Origin: an uncultured Phascolarctobacterium sp.
GTDB taxonomy: Bacteria; Bacillota; Negativicutes; Acidaminococcales; Acidaminococcaceae
Direction: 5' to 3'
DNA length: 64,000 nucleotides
NCBI GenBank assembly: GCA_900541915.1
Contig: UQLS01000005.1
Coordinates: 56,720-120,719 of the forward strand
Shown one piece after another: positions 41,806 through 51,392 of the stretch (position 1 is the stretch's first letter; the number at the start of each line of letters is the position of its first letter). Position numbers and translations under genes: made by a program. The notes under the pieces were generated by a model. That model did no database searches, was not told where the DNA came from, and worked only from the letters and a program-made list of their open reading frames with translations.

Positions 41806-42869
41806 TAGATAAATTACAGGCGTTGGAAGACAGATATCTGGATTTAGAAGCTAAAATCAGCGATCCTGATGTCATCGCCAATCAGGCAGAGTGGCTGAAA
41901 TGTACGAAGGCTCATGCTAAACTTGCGGATATCGTAAGCGTATATCGTGAGTACCGCGACATGCTGCAGGCTCGTGATGAGGCAGAAGAGATACTGGCTG
42001 CCGGTGATGATGATGAGCTGGTTGAAATGGCTAAGGAAGAGCTGAAGGAGCTGCGTCCTAAGCTTGCTGATTATGAGGAACGACTGACAATCCTGCTGCT
42101 GCCTTCTGACCCGAATGATGATAAAAACGTTATTGTGGAAATCCGCGGCGGTGCCGGCGGTGATGAGGCTGCTTTGTTTGCCGGTGTGTTATTCCGTATG
42201 TATTTACGTTATGCAGAAACACGCGGCTGGCGAGTAGAGGTTATGGACTCCAATCCTACCGAATTAGGCGGCTTCAAAGAAGTGGTTTTCCAAATCAGCG
42301 GTGACAGTGTTTACAGCCGTATGAAGTTTGAAAGCGGTGTACATCGTGTACAGCGCGTACCGGAAACAGAATCACAGGGGCGTGTACATACTTCTACGGT
42401 AACAGTAGCAGTACTGCCGGAAGCAGAAGAGGTTGATGTTGAAATCAATCCGGCTGATTTGCGTATAGATACCTACAGAGCGGGCGGTGCCGGCGGCCAG
42501 TATGTAAATAAGACAGAATCTGCTGTACGCATTACCCATATTCCTACCGGTATCGTGGCACAATGCCAGGATGAAAAGTCTCAGCTGAAAAACCGTGAAA
42601 AATGTATGCGCGTTCTGCGTGCCCGCATTTTGGAGCAGGCTCAGGAAGAACAGCGTGCGGCTACTGCTGAAGACAGAAAGAGTCAGGTAGGTACCGGTGA
42701 CCGCAGTGAGCGTATCAGAACCTACAATTATCCGCAGGGCCGTGTTACTGACCATCGTATTGGTCTTACCCTGCATAAGCTTGATGCCATCGTTAATGGT
42801 GATTTGGACGAGCTGCTTGATGCGCTGATTACAGCGAAACAGAGTGAACAATTACGTCAGGTGAAATAA
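41802..42869 (+). CDS. prfA: Peptide chain release factor 1
   Basis: A 355-residue RF1 that releases the peptide at UAA and UAG. The catalytic GGQ lies in RAGGAGGQYVNKTESAVRI, and the upstream domain has GGAGGDEAALFA and RVPETESQGRVHTSTVTVAV. The length is normal. It is coupled to yqhQ upstream and prmC, which methylates the GGQ glutamine, directly downstream. Confidence 0.97.
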   Translation: MIDKLQALEDRYLDLEAKISDPDVIANQAEWLKCTKAHAKLADIVSVYREYRDMLQARDEAEEILAAGDDDELVEMAKEELKELRPKLADYEERLTILLLPSDPNDDKNVIVEIRGGAGGDEAALFAGVLFRMYLRYAETRGWRVEVMDSNPTELGGFKEVVFQISGDSVYSRMKFESGVHRVQRVPETESQGRVHTSTVTVAVLPEAEEVDVEINPADLRIDTYRAGGAGGQYVNKTESAVRITHIPTGIVAQCQDEKSQLKNREKCMRVLRARILEQAQEEQRAATAEDRKSQVGTGDRSERIRTYNYPQGRVTDHRIGLTLHKLDAIVNGDLDELLDALITAKQSEQLRQVK

Positions 42870-42870
42870 A

Positions 42871-43776
42871 GTGGAAACTAAGCCTGTTTGGACTATAATT
42901 AAAATCTTAAATTGGACGAAGCAGTATTTTGCAGATAAAGGCGTGGAAAATCCACGCCTTGATGCAGAAATACTGCTTTGTGCTGTTTTAAAATGCGAAC
43001 GTATAAAATTATATCTTGATTTTGAGCGTCCTTTAGATGAAGAGGAACTGTCTGTGTACAGAGGCTTTGTTGCCAGAAGGGCCAAGCATGAGCCTTTGGC
43101 ATATATTTTGGGTGAGAAGGCTTTTATGCGCAATACCTTTAAGGTTAACAGCCATACGCTGGTACCGCGTCCGGAAACGGAATTATTGGTAGAAAGCTTG
43201 ATTTTGGCAGCAGAAAAGGTAAACAATCAGCCTAAGATACTTGATATTGGTACAGGCAGCGGAGCTATTCTTGTGTCACTGCTTGACTATCTGCCGCAGG
43301 CTAAAGGCGTAGGGGTAGATATTTCAGCAGGGGCATTGGCTACAGCTAAGGAAAATGCCGTTAATATAGGCGTAGCAGACAGAGCGGCCTTTATTTTATC
43401 TGATTTATTCAGTGCGATACCGAAAGAAAAGAAATTTGATATTATTGTTTCCAATCCCCCCTATATACCGGCGGCTGATATTCAGACGCTGGCGCGTGAC
43501 GTGCAGCAGGAACCGCACGGAGCACTGGACGGAGGTTTGGATGGACTTGATTTTTACCGCAGGATAACGAAACAGGCGGTGGAATATTTGGCAAGCGACG
43601 GTTTGCTGGCTTTTGAAATAGGCATGGGGCAAAGTGAAGCTGTTTGTGCTATGTGCCGTGAGAATGGCTTGGGAGCTGTTGCGGTACGACTTGACTATGC
43701 AGGAATAGACAGGATGGTTTTTGCAGCTAAAGAAGGTGGAAGATATGCAGACATATTACTGGAAATTGCAAAATAA
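42871..43776 (+). CDS. prmC: Peptide chain release factor N5-glutamine methyltransferase
   Basis: A 301-residue SAM-dependent methyltransferase for the GGQ glutamine of release factors. The SAM loop ILDIGTGSGAI and the catalytic NPPYIP motif are present, and the N-terminal helical domain is intact. The GTG start lies one base after the prfA stop region and follows AGGTGA. Confidence 0.95.
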   Translation: METKPVWTIIKILNWTKQYFADKGVENPRLDAEILLCAVLKCERIKLYLDFERPLDEEELSVYRGFVARRAKHEPLAYILGEKAFMRNTFKVNSHTLVPRPETELLVESLILAAEKVNNQPKILDIGTGSGAILVSLLDYLPQAKGVGVDISAGALATAKENAVNIGVADRAAFILSDLFSAIPKEKKFDIIVSNPPYIPAADIQTLARDVQQEPHGALDGGLDGLDFYRRITKQAVEYLASDGLLAFEIGMGQSEAVCAMCRENGLGAVAVRLDYAGIDRMVFAAKEGGRYADILLEIAK

Positions 43777-44842
43777 TGGGGAAGACGCAGAAGTAATTGC
43801 TAAAGCAGCAGAGCTTATTCAGAAAGGTGAAGTAGTTGCTTTTCCGACAGAAACAGTTTATGGCCTTGGTGCTGACGGACTTAACAGTGAGGCTGTTGCC
43901 AAGATTTTTGCTGCGAAAGGGCGCCCCAATGACAATCCGCTTATTCTGCATATTGCAGACAAGGAAAGCATTAACCAGTTGACCAGCGGGTTGACTGAAA
44001 ATGCCAAAGTATTGATGGAAAAATTTTGGCCGGGTCCGCTTACCTTAATAGTTTCCAAGTCTGCAATTGTACCGGATGCTGTCAGTGCAGGATTGCCGAC
44101 TGTGGCAGTACGTTTTCCTTCCAATAACTTTGCACAAAGCCTGATTAAAGCAAGCGGCTGTCCGATAGCGGCGCCTTCTGCCAATATTTCCGGTCGTCCC
44201 AGTCCTACCAATGCAGCGGATGTTATGGAGGATATGCAGGGAAAGGTTGCTGCTGTGCTTGATGGCGGCAGCTGTGGTATAGGCTTGGAATCTACAGTAG
44301 TTGATACAACAGAACCGGTACCTGTTATTTTGCGTCCGGGCGGCATTACTTATGAAATGCTGACGGAAGTTTTGGGTGCGGTGGAGATTGACCCGGCGCT
44401 GCAGGGAGATAAAAACTTCAAGCCCAAAGCTCCGGGAATGAAATACAGACATTATGCGCCTAAAGCGCCGATGTATCTTTTGGAAGGCAAAAGTGCAGCG
44501 TTATTGCCTACCATGGCTGCTAAGGCTGCTGCAGAAGGATTGAAAGTCGGCGTGCTGTGCAGCAGATCCATGAAAGCACTGCTGCCGGAAATACAGGACT
44601 TGCAGCTTGCCTGCTGGGGAGACAGCAAACAGGCATTAGCGGCTGAACTTTTCTATCTGCTGCGTGATTTTGACCGTACCAAGCCCGATGTTATTTTAGC
44701 AGAGGGTATTGATGAAAGTGGTATAGGGCTTGCGGTTATGAACAGGATGCGCAAGGCTGCCGGTTATCAGCTGGTAACGCTTACAGATGCCGGTCTTAGT
44801 ATAAAAAACGGTACGCAGTTACCGTCTTTTATGGTAAAATAA
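43745..44842 (+). CDS. tsaC: Threonylcarbamoyl-AMP synthase (Sua5/TsaC type)
   Basis: A 365-residue Sua5-type enzyme that makes threonylcarbamoyl-AMP for t6A37 modification of tRNA. FPTETVYGLGADG, KGRPNDNPLILHI and SANISGRPSPTNA mark the YrdC domain (residues about 10-200), and a C-terminal Sua5 domain follows (PGMKYRHYAPKAP linker). ATG 43745 has AAGGTGG upstream and overlaps the end of prmC. Confidence 0.94.
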   Translation: MQTYYWKLQNNGEDAEVIAKAAELIQKGEVVAFPTETVYGLGADGLNSEAVAKIFAAKGRPNDNPLILHIADKESINQLTSGLTENAKVLMEKFWPGPLTLIVSKSAIVPDAVSAGLPTVAVRFPSNNFAQSLIKASGCPIAAPSANISGRPSPTNAADVMEDMQGKVAAVLDGGSCGIGLESTVVDTTEPVPVILRPGGITYEMLTEVLGAVEIDPALQGDKNFKPKAPGMKYRHYAPKAPMYLLEGKSAALLPTMAAKAAAEGLKVGVLCSRSMKALLPEIQDLQLACWGDSKQALAAELFYLLRDFDRTKPDVILAEGIDESGIGLAVMNRMRKAAGYQLVTLTDAGLSIKNGTQLPSFMVK

Positions 44843-44878
44843 AATTGTTTGATACCTTGACCGATAGGAGGAATGATT

Positions 44879-45328
44879 ATGAAAATAGCAATGGCTAGTG
44901 ATCATGGCGGTATCCATTTGAAAGAACATATCAAAAAATACCTGCAGGATAAGGGTATCGAGGTTGTTGACCACGGTACTTATACAGAAGAATCCTGCGA
45001 TTATCCTGATTTTGCCGCAAAATTATGCAAGGATATTGTTTCCGGAGAGAGCGGAGCTGAAAAAGGTATTCTGATCTGCGGTACCGGCATAGGTATTTCT
45101 ATTGCTGCTAATAAATGTCGCGGCATCAGAGCAGCATTATGTGCAGATGTTTATTCTGCTAAAATGAGCCGTGAACATAATAATGCCAACGTATTGTGCA
45201 TGGGTGAACGTACTACTGGCGTTGGTCTGGCTGAGATGATTGTCGATACCTGGCTGACTACTGATTTTGCTGGCGGTAGACATGCAAGACGCGTTGACAA
45301 GATTATGGCTTTGGAGTCTGAGCAATAA
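44879..45328 (+). CDS. rpiB: Ribose-5-phosphate isomerase B
   Basis: A 149-residue RpiB that interconverts ribulose 5-phosphate and ribose 5-phosphate. ASDHGGIHLKEHI, DYPDFAAKLC and the CGTGIGISIAANK motif with its catalytic cysteine are clear. AGGAGG is seven bases before ATG 44879. The stop overlaps the next start (TAATG). Confidence 0.95.
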   Translation: MKIAMASDHGGIHLKEHIKKYLQDKGIEVVDHGTYTEESCDYPDFAAKLCKDIVSGESGAEKGILICGTGIGISIAANKCRGIRAALCADVYSAKMSREHNNANVLCMGERTTGVGLAEMIVDTWLTTDFAGGRHARRVDKIMALESEQ

Positions 45329-45879
45329 TGGAAATAGAGAATATTACTCGGCAGGTGGCAGAAGCAGCCGAGGAACTTATCAGTGTTGCCAAAGCTAAGC
45401 GCGGACAAATCTTTGTGCTTGGCTGCAGTACCAGCGAGGTTATTGGCAATAAAATAGGTACTGGCGGCAGCAGTGAAGCAGCTGTTTTAATCTTCAAGGC
45501 ATTGAAAAAGGTAACTGACAGTCATGACCTGTATCTTGCGGTACAATGCTGTGAGCATCTTAACAGGGCTATCGTGCTGGAAGAAGAAGCTATGGAAAAG
45601 TACGGACTGACGGAAGTTACCGTTCGTCCTATGCCGCATGCCGGAGGAGCTATGGCTACAGCTGCCTATGAAGGCTTTGCTCATGCCGTAGTGGTAGAAA
45701 CTGTTACAGCGCATCTTGGCATGGATATTGGTCAGACGCTGATAGGTATGCATTTAAAACGGATAGCAGTACCTGTAAGGCTGCAGCATAAACAGATAGG
45801 CAATGCCCTGCTGACGGCTGCACGCACCAGACCGCCTCTGATTGGCGGTGAACGGGCTCATTACCCGGAAAATAGATGA
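45328..45879 (+). CDS. ywlG: YwlG/TIGR01440 family protein (DUF436)
   Basis: A 183-residue cytoplasmic protein of the TIGR01440 family. GCSTSEVIGNKIGTGGSSEAA and QCCEHLNRAIVLEEEA are conserved. The function is unknown, but it is nearly always next to rpiB and glyA in Firmicutes, as here. Confidence 0.9.
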   Translation: MEIENITRQVAEAAEELISVAKAKRGQIFVLGCSTSEVIGNKIGTGGSSEAAVLIFKALKKVTDSHDLYLAVQCCEHLNRAIVLEEEAMEKYGLTEVTVRPMPHAGGAMATAAYEGFAHAVVVETVTAHLGMDIGQTLIGMHLKRIAVPVRLQHKQIGNALLTAARTRPPLIGGERAHYPENR

Positions 45880-45911
45880 ATTGCAATTAAATTATTTGGA
45901 GGGAATTACTA

Positions 45912-47162
45912 ATGAATTTAGCAAGCTTGGCAGTAACCGATCCGGAATTAAATGGTTTTATCCATGAAGAACTGGAGCGTCAAAGAAACAAAATTGAGCT
46001 TATCGCATCTGAAAACTTCGTATCTCCGGCAGTAATGGAGGCTATGGGTACCATTCTGACTAACAAATATGCTGAAGGTTATCCCGGACATCGTTATTAT
46101 GGCGGCTGTGAATACGTTGATAAAGTAGAAACTTTGGCTATTGAACGTGCGAAAAAACTGTTTGGCGCAAATTATGCCAATGTTCAGCCTCACTGCGGTG
46201 CAAGCACTAACCTGGCTGTATATTTTGCTTTCCTGAAACCTGGCGATACCATCATGGGTATGAATCTTTCCCAAGGCGGTCATCTGAGTCATGGTTCACC
46301 GGTAAATATTTCCGGTAAATATTTCAATGTAGTTCCCTATGGTGTAAACCCGGAAACTGAAACTATTGATTATGCTGAGTTGGAAAAATTGGCGCAGGAA
46401 CATCATCCGAAAATGATTGTGGCTGGTGCCAGCGCTTATCCGCGTGTAATTGATTTTAAACGTATGGCAGAGATTGCTCATGGCGTAGGTGCGCTGCTGC
46501 TGGTTGATATGGCTCATATCGCTGGTCTTGTAGCTGCAGGCTTACATCCTAATCCGGTTCCTTATGCTGATGTTGTAACCACAACTACTCATAAGACTCT
46601 GCGTGGACCGCGCGGCGGCTTAATCCTGTGCAATAACGAAGAATATGCTAAAGCTATCAACAAGGCTATTTTCCCTGGTATTCAGGGCGGCCCGCTGATG
46701 CATATTGTAGCTGCTAAAGCAGTTGCTTTTGGCGAAGCTTTACAGCCTGAATTTAAAACTTATCAGGAAAATATTGTTAAGAATGCCAAAGCTTTTGCAG
46801 AAGCTCTTGTTAAAGAAGGTTTCCGCCTTGTTTCCGGCGGCACTGACAATCATCTGGTATTGGTTGATGTGCGTGGTCAGGGACTGACCGGTAAGGATGC
46901 TGAACATCTGCTGGACGAAATTGGCATTACCTGCAATAAAAATACTATTCCGTTTGACCCTGCCAGCCCGTTTGTTACCAGTGGTATTCGTTTGGGCACT
47001 CCTGCTGTTACAACCAGAGGCTTCAATGAAGACGATATGCGTGAAGTAGCAGCTATTATCGGACTGGTGCTGAAAAATAAAGACAATGCTGAAAAACAGA
47101 AAGAAGCTGCTGCAAGAGTAGCTGCTTTGTGTGCTAAATACCCGATGTACCCTAATATCTAA
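45912..47162 (+). CDS. glyA: Serine hydroxymethyltransferase
   Basis: A 416-residue PLP enzyme that interconverts serine and glycine and supplies one-carbon units. IELIASENFVSPAVMEAMG, YPGHRYYGGCEYVD and the PLP-lysine motif VTTTTHKTLRGPRGG are all present. GGAGGG precedes the ATG. It is one of a housekeeping run that feeds nucleotide synthesis. Confidence 0.97.
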   Translation: MNLASLAVTDPELNGFIHEELERQRNKIELIASENFVSPAVMEAMGTILTNKYAEGYPGHRYYGGCEYVDKVETLAIERAKKLFGANYANVQPHCGASTNLAVYFAFLKPGDTIMGMNLSQGGHLSHGSPVNISGKYFNVVPYGVNPETETIDYAELEKLAQEHHPKMIVAGASAYPRVIDFKRMAEIAHGVGALLLVDMAHIAGLVAAGLHPNPVPYADVVTTTTHKTLRGPRGGLILCNNEEYAKAINKAIFPGIQGGPLMHIVAAKAVAFGEALQPEFKTYQENIVKNAKAFAEALVKEGFRLVSGGTDNHLVLVDVRGQGLTGKDAEHLLDEIGITCNKNTIPFDPASPFVTSGIRLGTPAVTTRGFNEDDMREVAAIIGLVLKNKDNAEKQKEAAARVAALCAKYPMYPNI

Positions 47163-47180
47163 AAGTAAAGGAAGATTCTG

Positions 47181-47801
47181 ATGCAGATAAAAGTAGTCGA
47201 TCATCCGTTAATTAAATCCAAACTGACTGAAATTCGTGACGTAAAAACACCGACCAGCTGGTTTAAACGTATTCTGGATGAAATTACGATGTTAATGGTT
47301 TTTGAAGTTACCAAAGATTTGCCTGTAGAAAATATCAGAGTGCAGACGCCTTTGACAGAAACAAACGGCTACAAACTTTCCGGCAGTATCACTCTGGTAC
47401 CTATCCTGCGTGCAGGACTTGGTTTTTTAGAAGGCACAACCCGTGTTATTCCTGAGGCTAATGTTGGTCATATCGGTATGAGCCGTAATGAAGAGACATT
47501 GGAGCCGGAGGAATATTATTGCAAGCTTCCGCGTGATACCAGCGCTTATACTATTCTGCTTGACCCGATGCTGGCTACCGGCGGTTCTGCCGTAGCTGCT
47601 GTCGACCAGCTTAAAAAGCGCGGCTTGACCAATATTCGCCTGATGTGCCTTGTTGCTGCTCCGGAAGGAGTAAAACGCATGAATGAAGCTCATCCGGACG
47701 TTAAGATTTATACTGCTGCACTGGATGACCATCTCAATGAGCACGGTTATATTGTACCGGGGCTGGGAGATGCCGGTGACCGCATTTTCGGGACGGTATA
47801 A
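47181..47801 (+). CDS. upp: Uracil phosphoribosyltransferase
   Basis: A 206-residue UPRTase that salvages uracil to UMP. VPILRAGLGFLEG, the PRPP loop LLDPMLATGGSAVAAVD, and the C-terminal GYIVPGLGDAGDRIFGT are diagnostic. It lies 18 bases after glyA and three before the deaminase. Confidence 0.97.
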   Translation: MQIKVVDHPLIKSKLTEIRDVKTPTSWFKRILDEITMLMVFEVTKDLPVENIRVQTPLTETNGYKLSGSITLVPILRAGLGFLEGTTRVIPEANVGHIGMSRNEETLEPEEYYCKLPRDTSAYTILLDPMLATGGSAVAAVDQLKKRGLTNIRLMCLVAAPEGVKRMNEAHPDVKIYTAALDDHLNEHGYIVPGLGDAGDRIFGTV

Positions 47802-47803
47802 TC

Positions 47804-48250
47804 ATGAACAGACCGGACTGGGATGAATATTTTATGGAGATTGCCCGTGTGGTAAGTAAGCGTTCTACCTGCTTGCGGCGCAGCGTTGGCGCTGTGATTG
47901 TTAAAAACAGGCAGATTGTCGCAACTGGCTATAATGGGACTCCCAAAAATTTACCGCACTGCGAAAGTGTAGGCTGTCTGCGGGAACAGCTTAAGGTTCC
48001 TTCCGGACAGATGCACGAGCTTTGCCGCGGTATTCACGCTGAACAAAATGCGGTAGTACAGGCTGCCTATCACGGTGTATCAGTGAACGGCGGAACAGTA
48101 TATTGCACTCATCAGCCATGTGTGGTGTGTACTAAGATACTTATCAATGCCGGTATAAGCCGCATAGTTTACGCTAATCCGTATCCTGATAAGCTGGCGC
48201 AGGATATGATGGAAGCAGCGGGAATAGAAATAGTCATTTTAAATAGCTGA
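47804..48250 (+). CDS. comEB: dCMP deaminase (ComEB-like)
   Basis: A 148-residue zinc deaminase that converts dCMP to dUMP. The metal/catalytic motif HAEQNAV and the PCVVCTK cysteines are present, as is the RSTCLRRSVGAVIVKN N-terminal block. It follows upp by two bases, fitting a pyrimidine role. Confidence 0.93.
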   Translation: MNRPDWDEYFMEIARVVSKRSTCLRRSVGAVIVKNRQIVATGYNGTPKNLPHCESVGCLREQLKVPSGQMHELCRGIHAEQNAVVQAAYHGVSVNGGTVYCTHQPCVVCTKILINAGISRIVYANPYPDKLAQDMMEAAGIEIVILNS

Positions 48251-48253
48251 CTG

Positions 48254-48286
48254 AAATGGTCATCTGCCTGGTGCGGATGACCATTT
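48254..48286 (+). terminator. Intrinsic terminator after comEB
   Basis: AAATGGTCATC (48254-48264) pairs with GATGACCATTT (48276-48286), followed by T. A promoter-like pair (TTTACA 48336-48341, TATACT 48358-48363, 16-base spacer) then starts the next unit. Confidence 0.82.
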
Positions 48287-48423
48287 TTTCAAGCAGCTTT
48301 TGGTAAAGACATTGTGAAAATTTTTTGACAAAATTTTTACAATACTCATTTTTTTGATATACTATATTAAGAAATTAAAAAAATCCCGCTGCCGATGTAC
48401 AGCTGAATCATAGTGAGGTAAAA

Positions 48424-49440
48424 ATGTTAAAAGTTTATGGTTTTCCCTTCCTGCTTGCAGCGCTGGTCAGCTATGTTCTGACTCCTTATATCAAGATGCT
48501 GGCTTTTAAAATAGGGGCCATTGATAAGCCTGACAATCGTAAGGTCCACAAAAAAATTATGCCCCGTTTAGGCGGACTTGCTATTTATATTGCGTTCATG
48601 GTTGGTGTTGTGGCCAGCCTTGAGCTTACATGGGATATCGTAGGTATTTTGCTTGGCGGTACACTCATTGTATTGGTAGGTATTTTGGACGACAAGTATC
48701 AGCTGCCTGCCAAAGTAAAGCTGTTGGGGCAGATTGCGGCAGCATGCGTGTTGGTTTTGTTTGATATCAGGATAGAATGGATTAATAATCCTTTGGGCGG
48801 TTACTTCTATCTTGATAAGTTCCTTTCTATTCCACTGACTATTTTCTGGGTTATCAGCTTTACTAATGTAGTTAATCTGATTGACGGACTGGATGGATTG
48901 GCAGCAGGTGTTTCTGCCATTGCTTCGCTTACGGTTATCTTGGTAGCAGTACAGATGGGTTATTATCATATTGCTATTATGACAGCTGCTTTGGCTGGCG
49001 GTATTATTGGTTTTATCAGATACAATTTTAATCCGGCGACAATCTTCATGGGTGATACCGGAAGTATGTTTATCGGTTATATGCTGGCGGCTGTTTCCGT
49101 TTACGGAGCTGTAAAGACAGCGGCTACCATCGCACTCATTGTTCCGGCTATTGCGCTGGGGCTGCCGATTATGGATACAGCTTTTGCTATTATGCGCAGG
49201 TACAGTAATGGCAGACCGATTTTCCAGCCTGATAAAGGCCATCTGCATCACAGACTGCTGGCGATGGGCATGAATCAGAAGCAGGCTGTACTGCTGATGT
49301 ATGCTATCAGTGCTGCACTTGGTATAGGCGCTGTACTGTGGGCAGAAATGGACGGCTTTTATGCAGCTCTCATCATTGCGGTAGTTATTACGGCAGTGGC
49401 GGTAGGAGCTAAGAAGATAGGTATTCTTAATGACAGATAG
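48424..49440 (+). CDS. tagO: Undecaprenyl-phosphate GlcNAc-1-phosphate transferase (WecA/TagO-like)
   Basis: A 338-residue membrane glycosyl-1-phosphate transferase that starts polysaccharide or teichoic-like polymer synthesis on undecaprenyl phosphate. About ten hydrophobic helices and the MraY/WecA motifs (RLGGLAIY; NVVNLIDGLDGLAAG; FMGDTGSMFIGY; DKGHLHHRLL) are present. It lies 15 bases before the epimerase that makes UDP-ManNAc. Confidence 0.92.
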   Translation: MLKVYGFPFLLAALVSYVLTPYIKMLAFKIGAIDKPDNRKVHKKIMPRLGGLAIYIAFMVGVVASLELTWDIVGILLGGTLIVLVGILDDKYQLPAKVKLLGQIAAACVLVLFDIRIEWINNPLGGYFYLDKFLSIPLTIFWVISFTNVVNLIDGLDGLAAGVSAIASLTVILVAVQMGYYHIAIMTAALAGGIIGFIRYNFNPATIFMGDTGSMFIGYMLAAVSVYGAVKTAATIALIVPAIALGLPIMDTAFAIMRRYSNGRPIFQPDKGHLHHRLLAMGMNQKQAVLLMYAISAALGIGAVLWAEMDGFYAALIIAVVITAVAVGAKKIGILNDR

Positions 49441-49455
49441 TGGGGAGGAAGAAAA

Positions 49456-50613
49456 GTGAAAAAGCTTAAAGTTATGACTGTTTTCGGTACTCGTCCGGAA
49501 GCTATCAAAATGTGCCCGCTGGTACTGGAGATGAAAAAATATCCTGATCTTATTGAACCTCTTGTTGCTGTTACTGCGCAGCACAGGGAGATGCTTGATC
49601 AGGTACTGGAACTTTTTCAGATTAAGCCCGATTATGATTTGAATATTATGACATCCGGTCAGACCTTATACGATGTTACTACACGTGCTTTAATGGGTCT
49701 GAAAGAAGTTATGGAAGAGGCTAAGCCGGATATCGTGCTGGTACATGGTGATACTACTACTACTTTTGCAGGCGCTTTGGCAGCTTTTTATGCACAGATT
49801 CCTGTAGGACATGTAGAAGCAGGACTGCGAACCGGCAACAAATATTCTCCCTATCCGGAAGAAATGAACCGTAAGCTGACAGGTGCTATTGCTGATATGC
49901 ACTTTGCGCCTACCGCTATCAGCAAACAGAATCTGCTGAAAGAAAACGTAAATCCTGACAACATTCTTGTAACAGGCAATACTGTTATTGATGCTCTGCA
50001 GGCTACTGTACAAAAGGATTATGTTTTTGAAGATGCAGAATTCAATAAAGTGTTTGAAAGCGGACATCGTCTGATTCTGATGACAACTCACCGCAGAGAA
50101 AATTTGGGCGAGCCTATGCGTCATGTATATAAAGCACTTAAGGGTGTGCTGGAAACCCATGAAGATGTAGAAGCAATTTTCCCGGTACATAAAAATCCTA
50201 AAGTACGTGAAATCGTGCAGCAGGAACTGGGCGGATTGGACAGAGTACATCTTATTGAGCCCATGGATTACGAGCCGTTTGCTAATCTGATGGCTAAAGT
50301 AGATATCGTGCTCACTGACAGCGGCGGAATTCAGGAAGAAGCACCTGCTCTGGGCAAACCTGTACTGGTACTGCGTGATACTACGGAACGTCCGGAAGCT
50401 GTATCTGCAGGTACCGTGCTTCTTGTTGGCACTGCGTATGAGGATGTTCTGCGCGAAACCAACAGATTGCTTGATGATGCTGCTCACTACAAAAAAATGG
50501 CAGAGGCTGCCAACCCTTATGGTGACGGACAGGCCTGTGCAAGGATTGTCAATGCTGTTTTGAGGAAAAACGGCTTTGATGTGCAAAAATTATCTGAATT
50601 TCTTACTAATTAA
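49456..50613 (+). CDS. mnaA: UDP-N-acetylglucosamine 2-epimerase (non-hydrolysing)
   Basis: A 385-residue WecB/MnaA enzyme that converts UDP-GlcNAc to UDP-ManNAc. VFGTRPEAIKMCPLV, HGDTTTTFAGALAAF, GHVEAGLRTGN and TDSGGIQEEAPALGKPVLVLR are diagnostic. The start is GTG 49456 with GGGGAGG upstream. It pairs with tagO. Confidence 0.95.
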   Translation: MKKLKVMTVFGTRPEAIKMCPLVLEMKKYPDLIEPLVAVTAQHREMLDQVLELFQIKPDYDLNIMTSGQTLYDVTTRALMGLKEVMEEAKPDIVLVHGDTTTTFAGALAAFYAQIPVGHVEAGLRTGNKYSPYPEEMNRKLTGAIADMHFAPTAISKQNLLKENVNPDNILVTGNTVIDALQATVQKDYVFEDAEFNKVFESGHRLILMTTHRRENLGEPMRHVYKALKGVLETHEDVEAIFPVHKNPKVREIVQQELGGLDRVHLIEPMDYEPFANLMAKVDIVLTDSGGIQEEAPALGKPVLVLRDTTERPEAVSAGTVLLVGTAYEDVLRETNRLLDDAAHYKKMAEAANPYGDGQACARIVNAVLRKNGFDVQKLSEFLTN

Positions 50614-50709
50614 GATAGACAAATGTAGTGAAAAATATTAGAATTATATGTGTAAAAAATATGATAAAGATGTGAATTTTTCTGAAAATATTTTGTAAGA
50701 GGAACAATC

Positions 50710-50970
50710 ATGAACATGCAGGGGCCGGATAAAGAACATATGCGAATGCTGGAAGCGTTGGCTACAGTTTCTTCTCTGGCTTTCATGGCTGTCTTTGATT
50801 TTCTCTTGGCATATTTTGGCGGAGACTGGCTGGATAGATATTTTCAGACCGGCGACCATACTATGCGTTCAATATGCATAGCTTTGGCCGTGGTTTCACT
50901 GGCATTTACATACTATAATCTGATTAACAAAAGCATATTCTCCAGAGAAAAAGATAAGAAGGAAAAATGA
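50710..50970 (+). CDS. atpZ: AtpZ/AtpI-family small membrane protein
   Basis: An 86-residue protein with two predicted membrane helices (SLAFMAVFDFLLAYFGG and a second near residue 55), a family often placed before atpI. It may form a Mg/Ca channel complex or help c-ring assembly, as shown for AtpZ/AtpI in Bacillus. Its end overlaps atpI by four bases. The promoter of the atp operon must lie in the preceding 96 AT-rich bases but is not obvious. Confidence 0.85.
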   Translation: MNMQGPDKEHMRMLEALATVSSLAFMAVFDFLLAYFGGDWLDRYFQTGDHTMRSICIALAVVSLAFTYYNLINKSIFSREKDKKEK

Positions 50971-51389
50971 AAACGAATTTTGATCTTACTCCGGTAGTTC
51001 GCAGCGGCAGTTGCAAATTTATTACAAAAATTACACTTTCCGCACTTTTTTTTGTTGTCTTAGTGGAGTTTTTGGGGTATCATTACTTAGCGGAAGGTTT
51101 ATTTTGCGGAGTAGTTGCCGCGACAGTCGACCTCGTCATCTTATTTATAGGGATGAAGCGGTCGCTTCCGTATGTTGATTTTCCCAAGCATGCCCTGAAG
51201 ATTATGAAACGTTTCAGATGGCTGCGGGTCGCTTCGGCTGCCTGTTTTATAATTTTGATGTTAAGAATGAAGCTGCATGTGCCTGGCGCATTTGGCGGCT
51301 TTCTTCTTATACATATATTTTTTATTATCAATTTATTATTTATCGCGTACCAACTTACTAATGAGAGGAACGTGAAGAAAGGAGTGTAA
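50967..51389 (+). CDS. atpI: ATP synthase subunit I (AtpI)
   Basis: A 140-residue protein with four hydrophobic segments, matching ATP synthase subunit I in size and place. It helps assemble the c-ring and is not part of the final enzyme. Overlaps atpZ (ATGA) and lies four bases before atpB. Confidence 0.82.
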   Translation: MKTNFDLTPVVRSGSCKFITKITLSALFFVVLVEFLGYHYLAEGLFCGVVAATVDLVILFIGMKRSLPYVDFPKHALKIMKRFRWLRVASAACFIILMLRMKLHVPGAFGGFLLIHIFFIINLLFIAYQLTNERNVKKGV

Positions 51390-51392
51390 CAA